Shown: positions 38,601 through 47,660 of the stretch, in pieces | Numbering within the stretch: the stretch's first letter is position 1 | Layout of the letters: the number at the start of each line of letters is the position of its first letter | Assembly: GCA_033344735.1 (NCBI GenBank) | Contig: JAWPMW010000001.1 | Coordinates: 975,869-1,039,868 of the forward strand | DNA from: Gammaproteobacteria bacterium | GTDB lineage: Bacteria > Pseudomonadota > Gammaproteobacteria > UBA4575 | DNA: 64,000 bases | Direction of reading: 5' to 3' | Translations under genes and position numbers: made by a program | Notes under the pieces: generated by a model | Seen by the model: only the letters and a program-made list of their open reading frames with translations | What the model was told of the DNA's origin: nothing | The model's database searches: none

Positions 38601-40164
38601 TATCATCAACAACCAAGACACGTAGATCCATGGAGCCTTGAGCGTCTCGCGTCATCTCGCAATTAGTATTTGATAATCGCATAGGCAACTCAAACCAGAA
38701 CGTACTGCCTTCTCCAACCGCGCTATCTACACCGATCTTACCATCAAGCACACTGACCAGCTGTTTACAAATTGCAAGACCCAAACCTGTGCCACCAAAT
38801 TTTCGAGTTGTTGAACCATCTGCCTGTGAAAATGCATCAAAGATTTTTTCTTTTGCACTTTCAGCAATTCCTATCCCAGTGTCTTTAACTTCAAATCGCA
38901 AACAGATATCACTACCACGGGCTTCCATCAAATTAACATGAATACCAATTTCACCCGAGCTAGTAAATTTAATTGCATTACCACATAGATTAAGCAGCAG
39001 CTGACGTATTCTGCGAGAATCCCCCATTACTGAGTTTGGCACACTAGTGCATATCAAATGCGCAAGATCAAGGTTTTTACTCTGTGCCTGTGAAGCCATA
39101 ATGCTGACTACATCATCAAGGAGTTCACGCAGATTAAATTCTTTAGAATCGACCACTAACTTGCCCGAGTCGATCCTTGAAAAGTCTAAAATATCGTCAA
39201 TCAATGCAAGCAGCGCATCACTAGAATTGCGCGCAATATTTACATATTCTCTTTGTTTAACGGTAAGCCCCATGCCTGACAATAACTCTAGCATTCCCAG
39301 AATACCGTTAAGGGGTGTACGCAACTCATGGCTCACGTTTGCAGCAAAATCTCCTTTAATACGAGCTGACTGAATAGCATCATCACGGGCAGTTTCAAGT
39401 TGCACCTCACGATCCTGAAGAGATTTAATCATTGTATTAAACGCAGCTTCCATTTCACGTATATCACGCGGACCTGAAAGTTCTGCGCGCACATCCGTTT
39501 CACCAGATTGGGCACGCCGCATTAAACGCATCAACTCTTGCAAAGGTTTTGTTACACGCTGTGTAACCATTAATAACAGCACCATCAATGCCGCTGCTAA
39601 TCCTAAAGATATAATAATATTAACTTTACGAATTTTGCTAATTAATAGTATTAAACCTTCTTTACTTTGGACGACTCTTACATGCCCTAAAAGCTCGGGT
39701 TGCACCTGTTCATCAAAAGCATCTTCTTCTAATTCTTGCAGGTAATATACGGGTGCGACGAAATACCAAGCCTCATCAGTTTCTTTGACTAAGCCTACTT
39801 CATTGCTCCACACTGGTTGATCAGACGTTAAAGTATCTTTACCCCTTTCTACTAAAGGTTTTTTATCAAGATCATAGACTCCTACACCCTCCACTCCAGG
39901 AAAATTAAGAATAGCTGTCACTGAATCTTCGACATTCTCAACATTACTAACCAATAAACCTAAAATACTTTGCGATGCAAAGGTCTCTGTAATCTTTTTT
40001 CCTTCTTCAAGTAGATTTTTACTGACCGCACTTGAAGTGAATTCGGAAATGAAAAATGTAGAAATAATTGCCGTTGAAATGATGCCGCCAATAAGCACCG
40101 CAACCAACTGCCGACGAAAGTCAGGCGGTGTAATTATTTTTTTTATATAAGTTAAAAATTTCAT
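35659..40164 (-). CDS. Giant hybrid kinase: HisKA-HATPase-REC-REC-Hpt-REC-GGDEF-EAL
   Basis: Membrane sensor combining a phosphorelay with c-di-GMP turnover in 1501 residues. Order: TM about 20-40, periplasmic sensor about 43-178, TM about 181-202, HAMP, HisKA with His279 (NVSHELRTPLNG), HATPase (about 385-505), REC (Asp near 566), REC (Asp near 708, MDCNMPEMDG), Hpt (His near 855, HSIKGSSKNFG), REC (Asp near 978), GGDEF (motif near 1138 with RSGD I-site), EAL (motif near 1264, with DDFGTGYSS and AEGVET). All output motifs look intact, so both synthesis and hydrolysis are possible. It starts 8 bases after the periplasmic binding-protein gene, implying one operon. Confidence 0.92.
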   Translation of the reverse strand: MKFLTYIKKIITPPDFRRQLVAVLIGGIISTAIISTFFISEFTSSAVSKNLLEEGKKITETFASQSILGLLVSNVENVEDSVTAILNFPGVEGVGVYDLDKKPLVERGKDTLTSDQPVWSNEVGLVKETDEAWYFVAPVYYLQELEEDAFDEQVQPELLGHVRVVQSKEGLILLISKIRKVNIIISLGLAAALMVLLLMVTQRVTKPLQELMRLMRRAQSGETDVRAELSGPRDIREMEAAFNTMIKSLQDREVQLETARDDAIQSARIKGDFAANVSHELRTPLNGILGMLELLSGMGLTVKQREYVNIARNSSDALLALIDDILDFSRIDSGKLVVDSKEFNLRELLDDVVSIMASQAQSKNLDLAHLICTSVPNSVMGDSRRIRQLLLNLCGNAIKFTSSGEIGIHVNLMEARGSDICLRFEVKDTGIGIAESAKEKIFDAFSQADGSTTRKFGGTGLGLAICKQLVSVLDGKIGVDSAVGEGSTFWFELPMRLSNTNCEMTRDAQGSMDLRVLVVDDSEIVQFNIQQTFEKWGAYVECADSSDSALLKLRHATHTNKPFDVALIDELMPGCNGIELMRSISRNPEVSLVKMLLMTNQAHAESFLERFVEIDGFVQKPVLQSSLYDSISTVMKGSMNIINPLFTEEVDNNDNSISAHILVAEDNAANQQVAIGMLERLGCSVIVASNGIDATNLLERNRFDLVFMDCNMPEMDGYQATLKIRTTGGKSAGIPIIAMTANVQEGDRQKCLQAGMDDYLSKPLKLDRIRAKLEQWLPDVDENENTVDGIPVVDVAQPGVTGPIDEERIEELRDSVASAFDQMVKAYVEDLPILVTSLEDAVNSKDAEQVQHFAHSIKGSSKNFGAVELANVSKEIEDMGRANELQDANTQLIALFEEVDRVIEYLNKLIDPEYSQTLPTSEVRASDQVDRVLIADDDRSMRLALMNVLDSDGYELHEVENGQEALQYCQNNMPDLVLLDAMMPEMDGFTACEEIRTLENGSHIPILIVTALDDEESVERAFKVGATDYLPKPVHFAVLRQRISRLLHAASVERHVRQLAYTDPLTGLPNRTTLSKHLNELLGKAYSSNDMVAMLFLDLDRFKLVNDTLGHSVGDLLLKAVADRLQRCVRSGDMVARLGGDEFTIIVDRAKSRDSVARIAQTICDSIEQPFSFSGQEIFVSTSIGISLYPLDGDNIGDLMKHADTAMFRAKEVGRSYFFYESDMEAAVTRKMEIEADLRRSVSRDQIDVYFQPKADLKTNQIVGMEALVRWNHPQKGIICPQEFIPLAEETGIINEIGLWVMIGACLQIKDWIDQGFGPYSIAVNLSGVQLENGEIINQVKQVLDETQIDPSLLELEITESTIMHNPERVIEILQRLKDMGVQLAVDDFGTGYSSLNYLKRFPIDLLKIDAAFVRDVETDADDRAIVQSIIALAKSMRLKVVAEGVETRQQQEFLKALDCDYIQGYYIGRPVCAEEFEERILKNDQAGSTAIRELSDYRES

Positions 40165-40172
40165 TTCAATAT

Positions 40173-41141
40173 TTAGTTTGATAATGGAAACACTACGTCA
40201 AATTCTCTCAACTCAGACCTTGAAACAGATAAACCTAGATGTTCAGCCGTGCGAGAATTAATTGCATCTTGCAACCCTTCAGTCGGGTACAAGCCATTAT
40301 TTAGTGACGATGCAGAATTAGAACTCGCCTTAAGCATCAGTTCTGCTAACTGCTTACCATGCAATTTATTATCTGGATACATAGAAAAAAGCACGCCCTT
40401 TTTCACATGACTTAGCGCGCTAGAAAACACTACAATTTTCTTTTGCCATGCCTTCTCCAGAATAAATGGCAACACTACTTTTGAGTCCACTATCTTTCTA
40501 TCTTGCAACAACCAAATAGCAGTTTCATCTAACTCACTGCCATCAAATACTTTATCGTAAATAATTGCTGACTGCTTGATATCTATCGCTTCATAAGCAA
40601 CCAGTCGAACCCCTTTTGCTGCTGCCTGTCGCTTTGCTAAATCGACTAGCCATTGGTTCTTTTTAGGGTTATACACGACTACAATTTTTTTCCGTTTATT
40701 ATCTAATCTTTTTAAAAGATTGAATAATGATTTTGGATTAGGAGTTAAAGCAACCCCAGGTAACTTATTTGCCGGACCTGGTGAAGATAATAATGCCCCC
40801 AACACGATCGGAATATTTTTTGGTACATGTACTGAAGCTTTCCGACCAACACCGCCCAAAGTAATTACAGCTCTGATTTTTTCTTTTTCAATCCAGCGAT
40901 TGATTGATTGAGGATCATAGCCTTTCTTGAGTAATAATTTTGATGATTTCTTATTAAGGCGATCATCAACACCCATACCCACAGTTTCGAAAATTACATT
41001 AAAGGGTGCACGCAACTCTGGAATAATTACACCCACTCTAGGTTCCGCATAAGCCTCTAAAGACAAAATCACATATGAAAAAATTACTGCTGAAATTGCA
41101 GTACTTAGGTTTTTAAACCGCGAAAACACTTTACAATCCAC
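40173..41141 (-). CDS. Solitary ABC-type periplasmic binding protein (ABC_sub_bind-like)
   Basis: The 322-residue product has a signal peptide or single N-terminal anchor (about 13-32, ending AYA-EP) and two Rossmann-like lobes typical of the uncharacterised ABC_sub_bind family: RAVITLGGVGRKASVHVP and KKIVVVYNPKKNQWLVDLAKRQA. No permease or ATPase gene accompanies it. It sits between a TonB receptor gene (19 bases) and the hybrid-kinase gene (8 bases), suggesting it delivers a ligand to the kinase's periplasmic domain instead of to a transporter. That role is inference. Confidence 0.8.
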   Translation of the reverse strand: MDCKVFSRFKNLSTAISAVIFSYVILSLEAYAEPRVGVIIPELRAPFNVIFETVGMGVDDRLNKKSSKLLLKKGYDPQSINRWIEKEKIRAVITLGGVGRKASVHVPKNIPIVLGALLSSPGPANKLPGVALTPNPKSLFNLLKRLDNKRKKIVVVYNPKKNQWLVDLAKRQAAAKGVRLVAYEAIDIKQSAIIYDKVFDGSELDETAIWLLQDRKIVDSKVVLPFILEKAWQKKIVVFSSALSHVKKGVLFSMYPDNKLHGKQLAELMLKASSNSASSLNNGLYPTEGLQDAINSRTAEHLGLSVSRSELREFDVVFPLSN

Positions 41142-41160
41142 CCAACCGTGAAATTGATTA

Positions 41161-43224
41161 TTATTGAAAGTCTATTCTTAATTCTGCAAATGCAGATCTT
41201 CTCTCAAGCGGCAGATCATTAGATATATTCAAACTGGCATCTGTTGGTTCTTCGGGAGAGGAATTAAATAAATTACGCACCCCCGCTGATAATTCCCATT
41301 GATCACTGAAAGCTTTACTTCTGAGTGTTAAATCAAATACAGCGTAATCGTCTAGCTCATCTCTTGTATCTAGTGGAGGCCTGTCACGATCTATCACATA
41401 GTTAACTGCAGGAGTAATAGTCCAGCCGGGCAAGAATTCCCAATCAGCGCGCGCATAGATTTGATGATGAGGAGCATTTCCTGAATCCTCATTAGAATCT
41501 TCATCCTCAGAATCTTGGAATGCATAATTTGCCAATAATGAAAATGTACTGTTCGGGTTCCACTCCATTTCCAATTCGAAGCCATAACCAGTTTGCTCAC
41601 CTGCATTTTGCGCTGTAAAGGTTGTTGCAGGAAGCGGATCCGCCACAAACGTTATAATATCGTCCCATTCATAATAAAATACATTAGCGATAAAATGTAA
41701 ATCTTCGAAAGGCCGATAATCAACAGCAAATTCTATTGTTTCTATTTCTTCAGGATCAAGATCATCATTGCCAACGGCAACCGGATTAACGGGACGATTT
41801 CTAAACTCTGCAAATGACGGAGCACGAAACGCTTGACCATATAAAAGCTTTACAGTCGTATCATATCTTGCTGACCAAACGAGTGCGGCACGTGGATTCC
41901 AAGTGTCACCAAAGTCATTATAATCATCATAGCGAATGCCCGCTGTCAGCTCCCAATCATTTGCAATACTCCATACATCCTGAATAAAACCAAACTTGTT
42001 ATCACGATGCTTCTCAGGTAAGAATGCAAATGGTGTATCTGAAACATCCATCACTAGACCAGTCATATTGAAGTTATTGTTATCTTCAACTCTATAAATT
42101 TCACTGTGAGTATAACCAGCACCAACACGTATTTGATGATTTTCAAATCCAGTGAAAAGCGATGTCGTATTAAAGCGCCAATGTCTCTCCCATACTTCAG
42201 GATTTCCAATCAACCCTATCGGAGGAGTCATAGGAGCACCCGGAGGTAAAATGAAGGTATCTTCACTTACAATTTGCGAAGTATTAAAGAAGCTAGCTTG
42301 CACTTGAAAATCTAAATTATCTGCAATTTCTGGGTTTAGATAAGTTAGATCTGCATTCCATCTATCCGATTCGTATTCTGCATTTGTATCTAATGCTTGC
42401 CCCACTCCAAACCCAATCTCAACATTACGTCTTCTTTGGAGTCCACCGCGAAAATTCCACATACCCTTTTCTACGTCTAATCTTAGATCAAGATTATCTC
42501 TTCCATTTGTTGTGGAACCAGGCGTTAATGACGCGCCACTCCCTGTTAACACATCTGAATTGACATCTTCATGATGCCCATCTGTCGATTTAATTTCGGC
42601 CATCAAGCCGACTTCAAAACCTGCATAATTACCACCATGCAATATCCAACTTTCTTTAGTATCGAAAGATCCGTAACGTAATCCAACCTCAGTGCCATTT
42701 ATTTCACTACCTGTCTTAGTTACTATATTAATCACACCAGCAAAAGCATCGGCACCATAAACTGCTGAGCCAGGACCTCTTATCACCTCAATCCTAGAAA
42801 TTGACTCGACAGGCATGCCTCCCCATACTTGATTCCTGTTTCCTGTAAACAAATTGGATATTGAAATTCCATTGATCAAAATGAGTACTTGAGGATTTTG
42901 TGAAGCATAAATTCCTCTAAACGTGTAAATTGGAACACTACCAATTGGACTTCTTGATACATGAAGGCCTGGCACTGTTTCCAATACATCATCAATATCA
43001 CGTGCACCTATTTCTTTGATATCAGCCGCGGTAATAACAGAGGCCACTGCCGGCGCCTTAGAAATTGGTTGCGCTGTACCTGTGGCGATACTTACTAACT
43101 CTTCGTCACCATATAACTCTAACAATGCTTCCTCTTCCTCTTCATCTGCAAAAGTTAACGTAGAAAACGTCAACGAGATTAAAAGCATTAGATATACATT
43201 GATCTTAAAAATTCGTGAATCCAT
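41161..43224 (-). CDS. TonB-dependent outer-membrane receptor
   Basis: Energised outer-membrane importer. The product from ATG 43224 is 687 residues with a signal peptide (about 1-25, ending TFA-DE), an acidic run, then ELVSIATG as a TonB-box-like segment, a plug domain (PAVASVITAADI, IRGPGSAVYGADAFAGVINIVTK) and a 22-strand-type barrel ending in RIDFQ. An in-frame ATG 56 codons upstream exists, but AAGGAAGG lies just before 43224 and the signal peptide begins there. No siderophore genes adjoin. It is first in the receptor/binding-protein/kinase set and follows the citrate-synthase-like pair by 34 bases. The ligand is unknown. Confidence 0.9.
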   Translation of the reverse strand: MDSRIFKINVYLMLLISLTFSTLTFADEEEEEALLELYGDEELVSIATGTAQPISKAPAVASVITAADIKEIGARDIDDVLETVPGLHVSRSPIGSVPIYTFRGIYASQNPQVLILINGISISNLFTGNRNQVWGGMPVESISRIEVIRGPGSAVYGADAFAGVINIVTKTGSEINGTEVGLRYGSFDTKESWILHGGNYAGFEVGLMAEIKSTDGHHEDVNSDVLTGSGASLTPGSTTNGRDNLDLRLDVEKGMWNFRGGLQRRRNVEIGFGVGQALDTNAEYESDRWNADLTYLNPEIADNLDFQVQASFFNTSQIVSEDTFILPPGAPMTPPIGLIGNPEVWERHWRFNTTSLFTGFENHQIRVGAGYTHSEIYRVEDNNNFNMTGLVMDVSDTPFAFLPEKHRDNKFGFIQDVWSIANDWELTAGIRYDDYNDFGDTWNPRAALVWSARYDTTVKLLYGQAFRAPSFAEFRNRPVNPVAVGNDDLDPEEIETIEFAVDYRPFEDLHFIANVFYYEWDDIITFVADPLPATTFTAQNAGEQTGYGFELEMEWNPNSTFSLLANYAFQDSEDEDSNEDSGNAPHHQIYARADWEFLPGWTITPAVNYVIDRDRPPLDTRDELDDYAVFDLTLRSKAFSDQWELSAGVRNLFNSSPEEPTDASLNISNDLPLERRSAFAELRIDFQ

Positions 43225-43258
43225 GTTTGGCCTTCCTTTATATATATTAATGGAGCAA

Positions 43259-44068
43259 TTAACTCCATTTCCTATTTTCAATTCCATCATAATCAATACG
43301 ATTACAACGAAGTGGAAATAATGTTCCCTCATCTTTACTTGACGCATCGGCGAAACAAGCAGTAATACCCGCATTAAAACCATTAACGGCATACAGGTAA
43401 TATTCTTTCACCGAAAAACCCATATCCGCTCCGATTGCAGCAGCCAAGCCAGTAATATTCATTTGAAGCCGCCAACGTCCGGACATAAGGAATTTTTCCA
43501 CTTCATTAGCTAACTGAACATGTTTACCGTTGTCGAAGCCATTCTTTACCATCAATTCCTTAATAGGCTGTATTCGCTCATCACCATTTGCAATAGGTCT
43601 TCCATAACCATAGATAGCCCTATTTGTTTTTAACTCAGTCTTTATTAGATCTTCTAACTTTTCGCCTGCATCAACTTTCTCAGAACACTCTTTTATAAAA
43701 TCAATTGCAGCAATATTTGCCTGTCCACCATAAATTTTGGCCTCACTCACAGCTGCGCCAGCACCGACACCCAAACTTCCTGTACTCCTAGCAGTACCTG
43801 CAAGCGCTCCTATTCGATTGTTCCAAACACGAGGATCAGGGTAACTTATTGTCAACGCCCAAATCTTATCTAGTAGTTCTACAGCGTTATCTTCAAACTC
43901 ACGACCCGTGATCATAAATAACAAAAGCTTAAGCCAAGAGAAGTCTTTCAATTCCGAAAACAAATCCCTACCACGCACAACAACTCGCTCTCCTGGAATC
44001 GAGCCCCCTAGATCTGTCTGCCAATTTTCTTCAGATTTAATTAAATCAATTTTAGATTTCATTCTCAT
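43259..44068 (-). CDS. Citrate-synthase-fold protein B, catalytic residues altered
   Basis: The 269-residue product is the size of citryl-CoA lyase, about two thirds of citrate synthase, and is probably cytosolic. Fold landmarks are DLGGSIPGERVVVRGRDL, GTARSTGSLGVGAGAAVSEAKIYGGQAN (the PLHGGAN helix region), GYGRPIANGDERIQPI (normally GFGHRVYKNYDPRA) and FPLRCNRIDYDG (CoA/substrate-binding end). By this alignment the usual catalytic His in GFGH is Arg157, the DH histidine is absent (YPDPRVW) and the C-terminal Asp is Asn204. Its ATG directly follows the stop of the upstream paralogue, so the two are coupled and probably form a heteromer. Confidence 0.8.
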   Translation of the reverse strand: MRMKSKIDLIKSEENWQTDLGGSIPGERVVVRGRDLFSELKDFSWLKLLLFMITGREFEDNAVELLDKIWALTISYPDPRVWNNRIGALAGTARSTGSLGVGAGAAVSEAKIYGGQANIAAIDFIKECSEKVDAGEKLEDLIKTELKTNRAIYGYGRPIANGDERIQPIKELMVKNGFDNGKHVQLANEVEKFLMSGRWRLQMNITGLAAAIGADMGFSVKEYYLYAVNGFNAGITACFADASSKDEGTLFPLRCNRIDYDGIENRKWS

Positions 44069-44875
44069 TCAACCAGGATCATTTGTGATTTTTAATGCGG
44101 GCCCAAAGAAGGGATATTTCTTCCACCCCATTTTCTTTTGCTCTAATGCGTGAGCCGCAGCACCAGGTAATTTCAAAAACAGATAAATCATTTCTGCCTG
44201 CTCACATGTCAGATCTAATTCCGCAAAAGCACACGCAATTACACCTGTCATCGATAATGGGCTTTTTGTTAATTTTTCAAGTTCTTGTCTATTCTCTGCT
44301 AACCAAAAAAGTTTTCCATCATCGCTTATTGATTTCAGTGCTTCTAATGTTTGCAGTACAGGCTTTGCACAAAATGAGCTGTGAGGATCGAAGCCTGGAA
44401 AATGTTCAATATCATCCCAAACAGATGCTCGTTTCAATTTTGGAGGATTGATTATTTGCACTTTCCACTCATTGATGTCTTTTCCACATTTAGCCCACCA
44501 TTCCATTGCAATAAATATTTCTCTAGCACCATTAAGCTGTCCTGCTCCGACAGCTAATGCAGCCATTAATGCTGACGCCGAAGATGACCCACCAACACCC
44601 GCATTCATTGCCGCTCTTACGCTATGATCCCTAATCCCAGGATTTGCGACTGCAATTGCAATTTTTTCAAGTAGCTCGGCTTGCCATCTTTCAGGCTTTT
44701 CCAACTTGAACAAAAGCCAGATGTATTCGAACCAAGATGCTTTATTTAACAATTCTCCATAAACGTCATAGCCGGAACAAAAGCACTTATCTGCCACAAA
44801 AGGGTTATCGACACTAGGTTCTTCCTGCCAAATTTTGGTATGGATGACCTCTATCTTTTCGTTGTCATTTTCCAT
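44069..44875 (-). CDS. Citrate-synthase-fold protein A (citryl-CoA-lyase-like)
   Basis: The 268-residue product resembles citryl-CoA lyase in length. Landmarks: NPGIRDHSVRAAM with His84 in the place of the citrate-synthase ADHE histidine, GVGGSSSASALMAALAVGAGQLNGAREI (the PLHGGAN helix, with Asn115 for His), PGFDPHSS where GFGH is usual, and LPGAAAHALEQKKMGWKKYPFF, matching the C-terminal AHxxE block. It keeps one of three canonical catalytic residues, and the neighbouring paralogue keeps none by the same comparison. Such a pair could share one active site across a dimer. Annotations as citryl-CoA lyase should be treated as family labels. The ThDP enzyme gene lies 146 bases upstream. Confidence 0.8.
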   Translation of the reverse strand: MENDNEKIEVIHTKIWQEEPSVDNPFVADKCFCSGYDVYGELLNKASWFEYIWLLFKLEKPERWQAELLEKIAIAVANPGIRDHSVRAAMNAGVGGSSSASALMAALAVGAGQLNGAREIFIAMEWWAKCGKDINEWKVQIINPPKLKRASVWDDIEHFPGFDPHSSFCAKPVLQTLEALKSISDDGKLFWLAENRQELEKLTKSPLSMTGVIACAFAELDLTCEQAEMIYLFLKLPGAAAHALEQKKMGWKKYPFFGPALKITNDPG

Positions 44876-45021
44876 AGTTTACAAATACAAAAAACTCATG
44901 ACTTATTAATAGCTTACTGTTAACGAGAACCGTTAATAGTGTAATGTAGAAGAATCTGCATCAGGGATAATGCATCGGCGGTTTACCACCGTGAGTCAGG
45001 CTATAGCCGAGGTATTTATAC

Positions 45022-46959
45022 TTAATCTACGGCACCTAACGCTTGTAGGCGGTTTCTAATCGGTGGAATTTCTTCAGAATCTATATATACATCAAGTATT
45101 ACTGGGCCTTCGCTAGACAATATGTCCGCAAAATTTAGACTTTCAAGGTCACTAACAGTTTTCACATAAAATCCCGGAATACCCATACTTTCACCCCATT
45201 TAACGAAATCCACCTGAGTTAGAGTATGAGCTGTTGGCTCACCTGAACCCATACGTTGTCCTTGCTTCACCATGCCATATTCGGCGTCATTTAGGATTAA
45301 AAAGACTACGTTAAGCTTTTCTTGAAGCGCTACCGTTACTTCTCCACCGCTCATTAAAATAGACCCGTCTCCCGTTATACACACAACGGGATCATTTTTA
45401 TTTGATAAAGCCGTACCAATCGAGGATCCAATCGCCCATCCCATAGAACCATATTCTAAACAAGTCCAGAATAAACTGCCTTGCTGTGAACGCCTTCCAT
45501 TGGTTCTTTGGTGATCCACTACGCTACTTAACTTTATTACTGATCTTCTACTCTTAACTCGCCGATCATAGGGGTGCAAGTAATGAATACTCCACACCAT
45601 ACTATTGCCTGAATCACACAAGTAATGAGTATTAGGTGGAAATAGTTTAGGTAAACTATTCATTAATCTTTGTGGTTTTAAAGGCGCGCTATCATCTATA
45701 CATTTCTCATCATTTTCCATTGAAAAATGATAGTTAGCTATTTCACCTTTTCCACCTAATTTCTCAAGTTCTTCAACTTTAGATCTACGACTCTCAAAAG
45801 ACGGATCATAAGTTAACTTCACATTCAAAAAATCGAGGACTTTTTCAAAGACTGCATCTATATCGCCATGCACGTGCAGCCTTGCCATGGGAGATCCAGC
45901 AAAATTGCAATCTGCAGCATCAACGTGAATAAGCTTACTATTCAGAACAGATTCATCCCAGTTGTTACTAGCAGTTTCACTAAGAGTTGTTCCAATCGCT
46001 ACAATTAAATCTGTGTCTTTACGATTTATAGTTGACACTGCTGATTGATGTCCCGCGAAACCAATGACTCCTCGGAATAAAGGATGATAAGGACTGACCA
46101 ATCCTTTTGCATGCGGGGTCGTAACAATTTCAATGTTAAGCATCAAGGCAACATCTAAAATATAAGAAATTGCATCAGCACATTGCTCTCCTACAATAAA
46201 TACAGTTCTCCCATTTTCAAGCAGTTCGTGATTAAGTTTATTTAAACTATCATCATCTACTAAAGAAGTTTTCTTAAATAAATTATTCAATTCATATGAT
46301 GGTCGTTTAACAGAAGCATCGCTTCTAAACACATCCAGAGGAATACTAAGATGCACAGGCCCTTTTGGAGACTGCAGAGCTTTCATTATTGCCGATGTTA
46401 ATTTCCGTTCAAATTGGTCAGCATGTGAAACCAAAGTACTGTAGTGAGTACAGTGCTCAAACATTGCTACTGTGTTTATTCCCGTATCACCTGATTCTTG
46501 AGCTGCGCGTTTACCAAAATTTGTAATGGCTGTTTGAGCAGTAATGACTAACAGAGGGGAATGGTTATCGTAAGCGGATGCAACGCCTGTGATTAAATTA
46601 GTAGTACCTGGACCAGCCGTACCACAACAAACACCGAGCTTTCCACTATTGCGAGCATAGCCATCGGCCATGAATGCCGCACCTGTCTCATGGCGTGCTA
46701 CAACAGATCTGATTCCTCCGCGACGCTCACTTCTCGCTAGAGCGTTAAACAGTGGCTCAATTGCTCCACCAGGTATTCCAAATACATACTCAACACTAAG
46801 CTGCTCTAAATAACTAACCAACAAGTCGCCGAGTTCATATTTTGTCTGAATTAATTGAGTGACACTTTCTTTGGTAGATTTAACAGGAACATCAATAGTA
46901 TCTCTGCTTTGTATCATGCGTCTTGTTTGTTCACTGATAATTCGCGTTGGAGTACTCAT
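45022..46959 (-). CDS. ThDP-dependent enzyme, acetolactate-synthase-like
   Basis: Decarboxylates a 2-oxo acid and transfers or releases the resulting unit. The 645-residue product has an N-terminal extension (about 1-40), a PYR domain with catalytic Glu in ARHETGAAFMADGYAR, a central domain and a PP domain with GDGSILMSGGEVTVALQEKLNVVFLILND, the ThDP/Mg motif. An insertion of basic residues (about 475-500) is not usual for acetolactate synthase. No small regulatory subunit or ilvC adjoins, which argues against valine biosynthesis. Proximity to the citrate-synthase-like pair suggests it feeds or uses an acyl-CoA or oxo-acid intermediate. Confidence 0.85.
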   Translation of the reverse strand: MSTPTRIISEQTRRMIQSRDTIDVPVKSTKESVTQLIQTKYELGDLLVSYLEQLSVEYVFGIPGGAIEPLFNALARSERRGGIRSVVARHETGAAFMADGYARNSGKLGVCCGTAGPGTTNLITGVASAYDNHSPLLVITAQTAITNFGKRAAQESGDTGINTVAMFEHCTHYSTLVSHADQFERKLTSAIMKALQSPKGPVHLSIPLDVFRSDASVKRPSYELNNLFKKTSLVDDDSLNKLNHELLENGRTVFIVGEQCADAISYILDVALMLNIEIVTTPHAKGLVSPYHPLFRGVIGFAGHQSAVSTINRKDTDLIVAIGTTLSETASNNWDESVLNSKLIHVDAADCNFAGSPMARLHVHGDIDAVFEKVLDFLNVKLTYDPSFESRRSKVEELEKLGGKGEIANYHFSMENDEKCIDDSAPLKPQRLMNSLPKLFPPNTHYLCDSGNSMVWSIHYLHPYDRRVKSRRSVIKLSSVVDHQRTNGRRSQQGSLFWTCLEYGSMGWAIGSSIGTALSNKNDPVVCITGDGSILMSGGEVTVALQEKLNVVFLILNDAEYGMVKQGQRMGSGEPTAHTLTQVDFVKWGESMGIPGFYVKTVSDLESLNFADILSSEGPVILDVYIDSEEIPPIRNRLQALGAVD

Positions 46960-47660
46960 TGATTTCTATTTATTAGGTTTAAGAAAATCTCAATATTAGA
47001 AGTTAATAAATCACTTTAACTATATTATTGAATTTAAAGCTTTTTCTTGGCTTTGACTTATAACTTATATTAGATTAGTACGTTAAGTGACTGTTTTAAT
47101 GCTAATAATAGACCCTTACCTCTAGTTTTGTCTAACTTTTTGTAATCCAGTAGTTTATATACTTAGAATCCAACAATTGATAATACTAGTCAATAATTAT
47201 TTATCACCAACTAAAAATTGATAAATACCTGATATTTATGACATGTTGTTGAAATTATTATACGAATTTTATAGTTAAACCAAATCGATGGATTTAGCTA
47301 TATTTTTAATATGGAAGGATATTTTGAGCAGATACAAGAAGTTGGAAGACATATCTAATATAGAAGCAAAATTATACTTTTATTTATCTTAACTTAGCAG
47401 TTAGATGAAATTTACTTTTGAATGGTAAAAAATTTACCAATACAATTGCGTAGTAGCGATGAATTCATGAATATTTAGCATTTGTTAATTGAATGCATTT
47501 ACGTGCATAAAGACTATCCAAAACAGGTATAGACATCACACTTATCATCAAAATCCATAAAATTCATGCTATTAGCCTAATCATTGCAAGCTATCTCACA
47601 ACAACTTATAGAGATTTTTATACCATTAATCAGGAAATTCGTTACCCTGTATGAATATTT
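46960..47660. other. Long AT-rich intergenic region, no gene seen
   Basis: 701 bases between the divergent ThDP-enzyme and mltF genes. I checked both strands for short ORFs with ribosome-binding sites, tRNA-like folds and transposase fossils and found none that I trust. It must hold two promoters; the remaining length is unexplained. Confidence 0.5.

Noticed and set aside
43225-43392. Upstream extension of the TonB receptor (56 codons)
   Set aside because: It overlaps the end of the citrate-synthase-like gene and precedes the good Shine-Dalgarno and signal peptide at 43224.
43259-44875. The citrate-synthase-like pair as a single frameshifted gene
   Set aside because: Each has its own start, fold landmarks and stop; the two repeat the same fold instead of continuing it.
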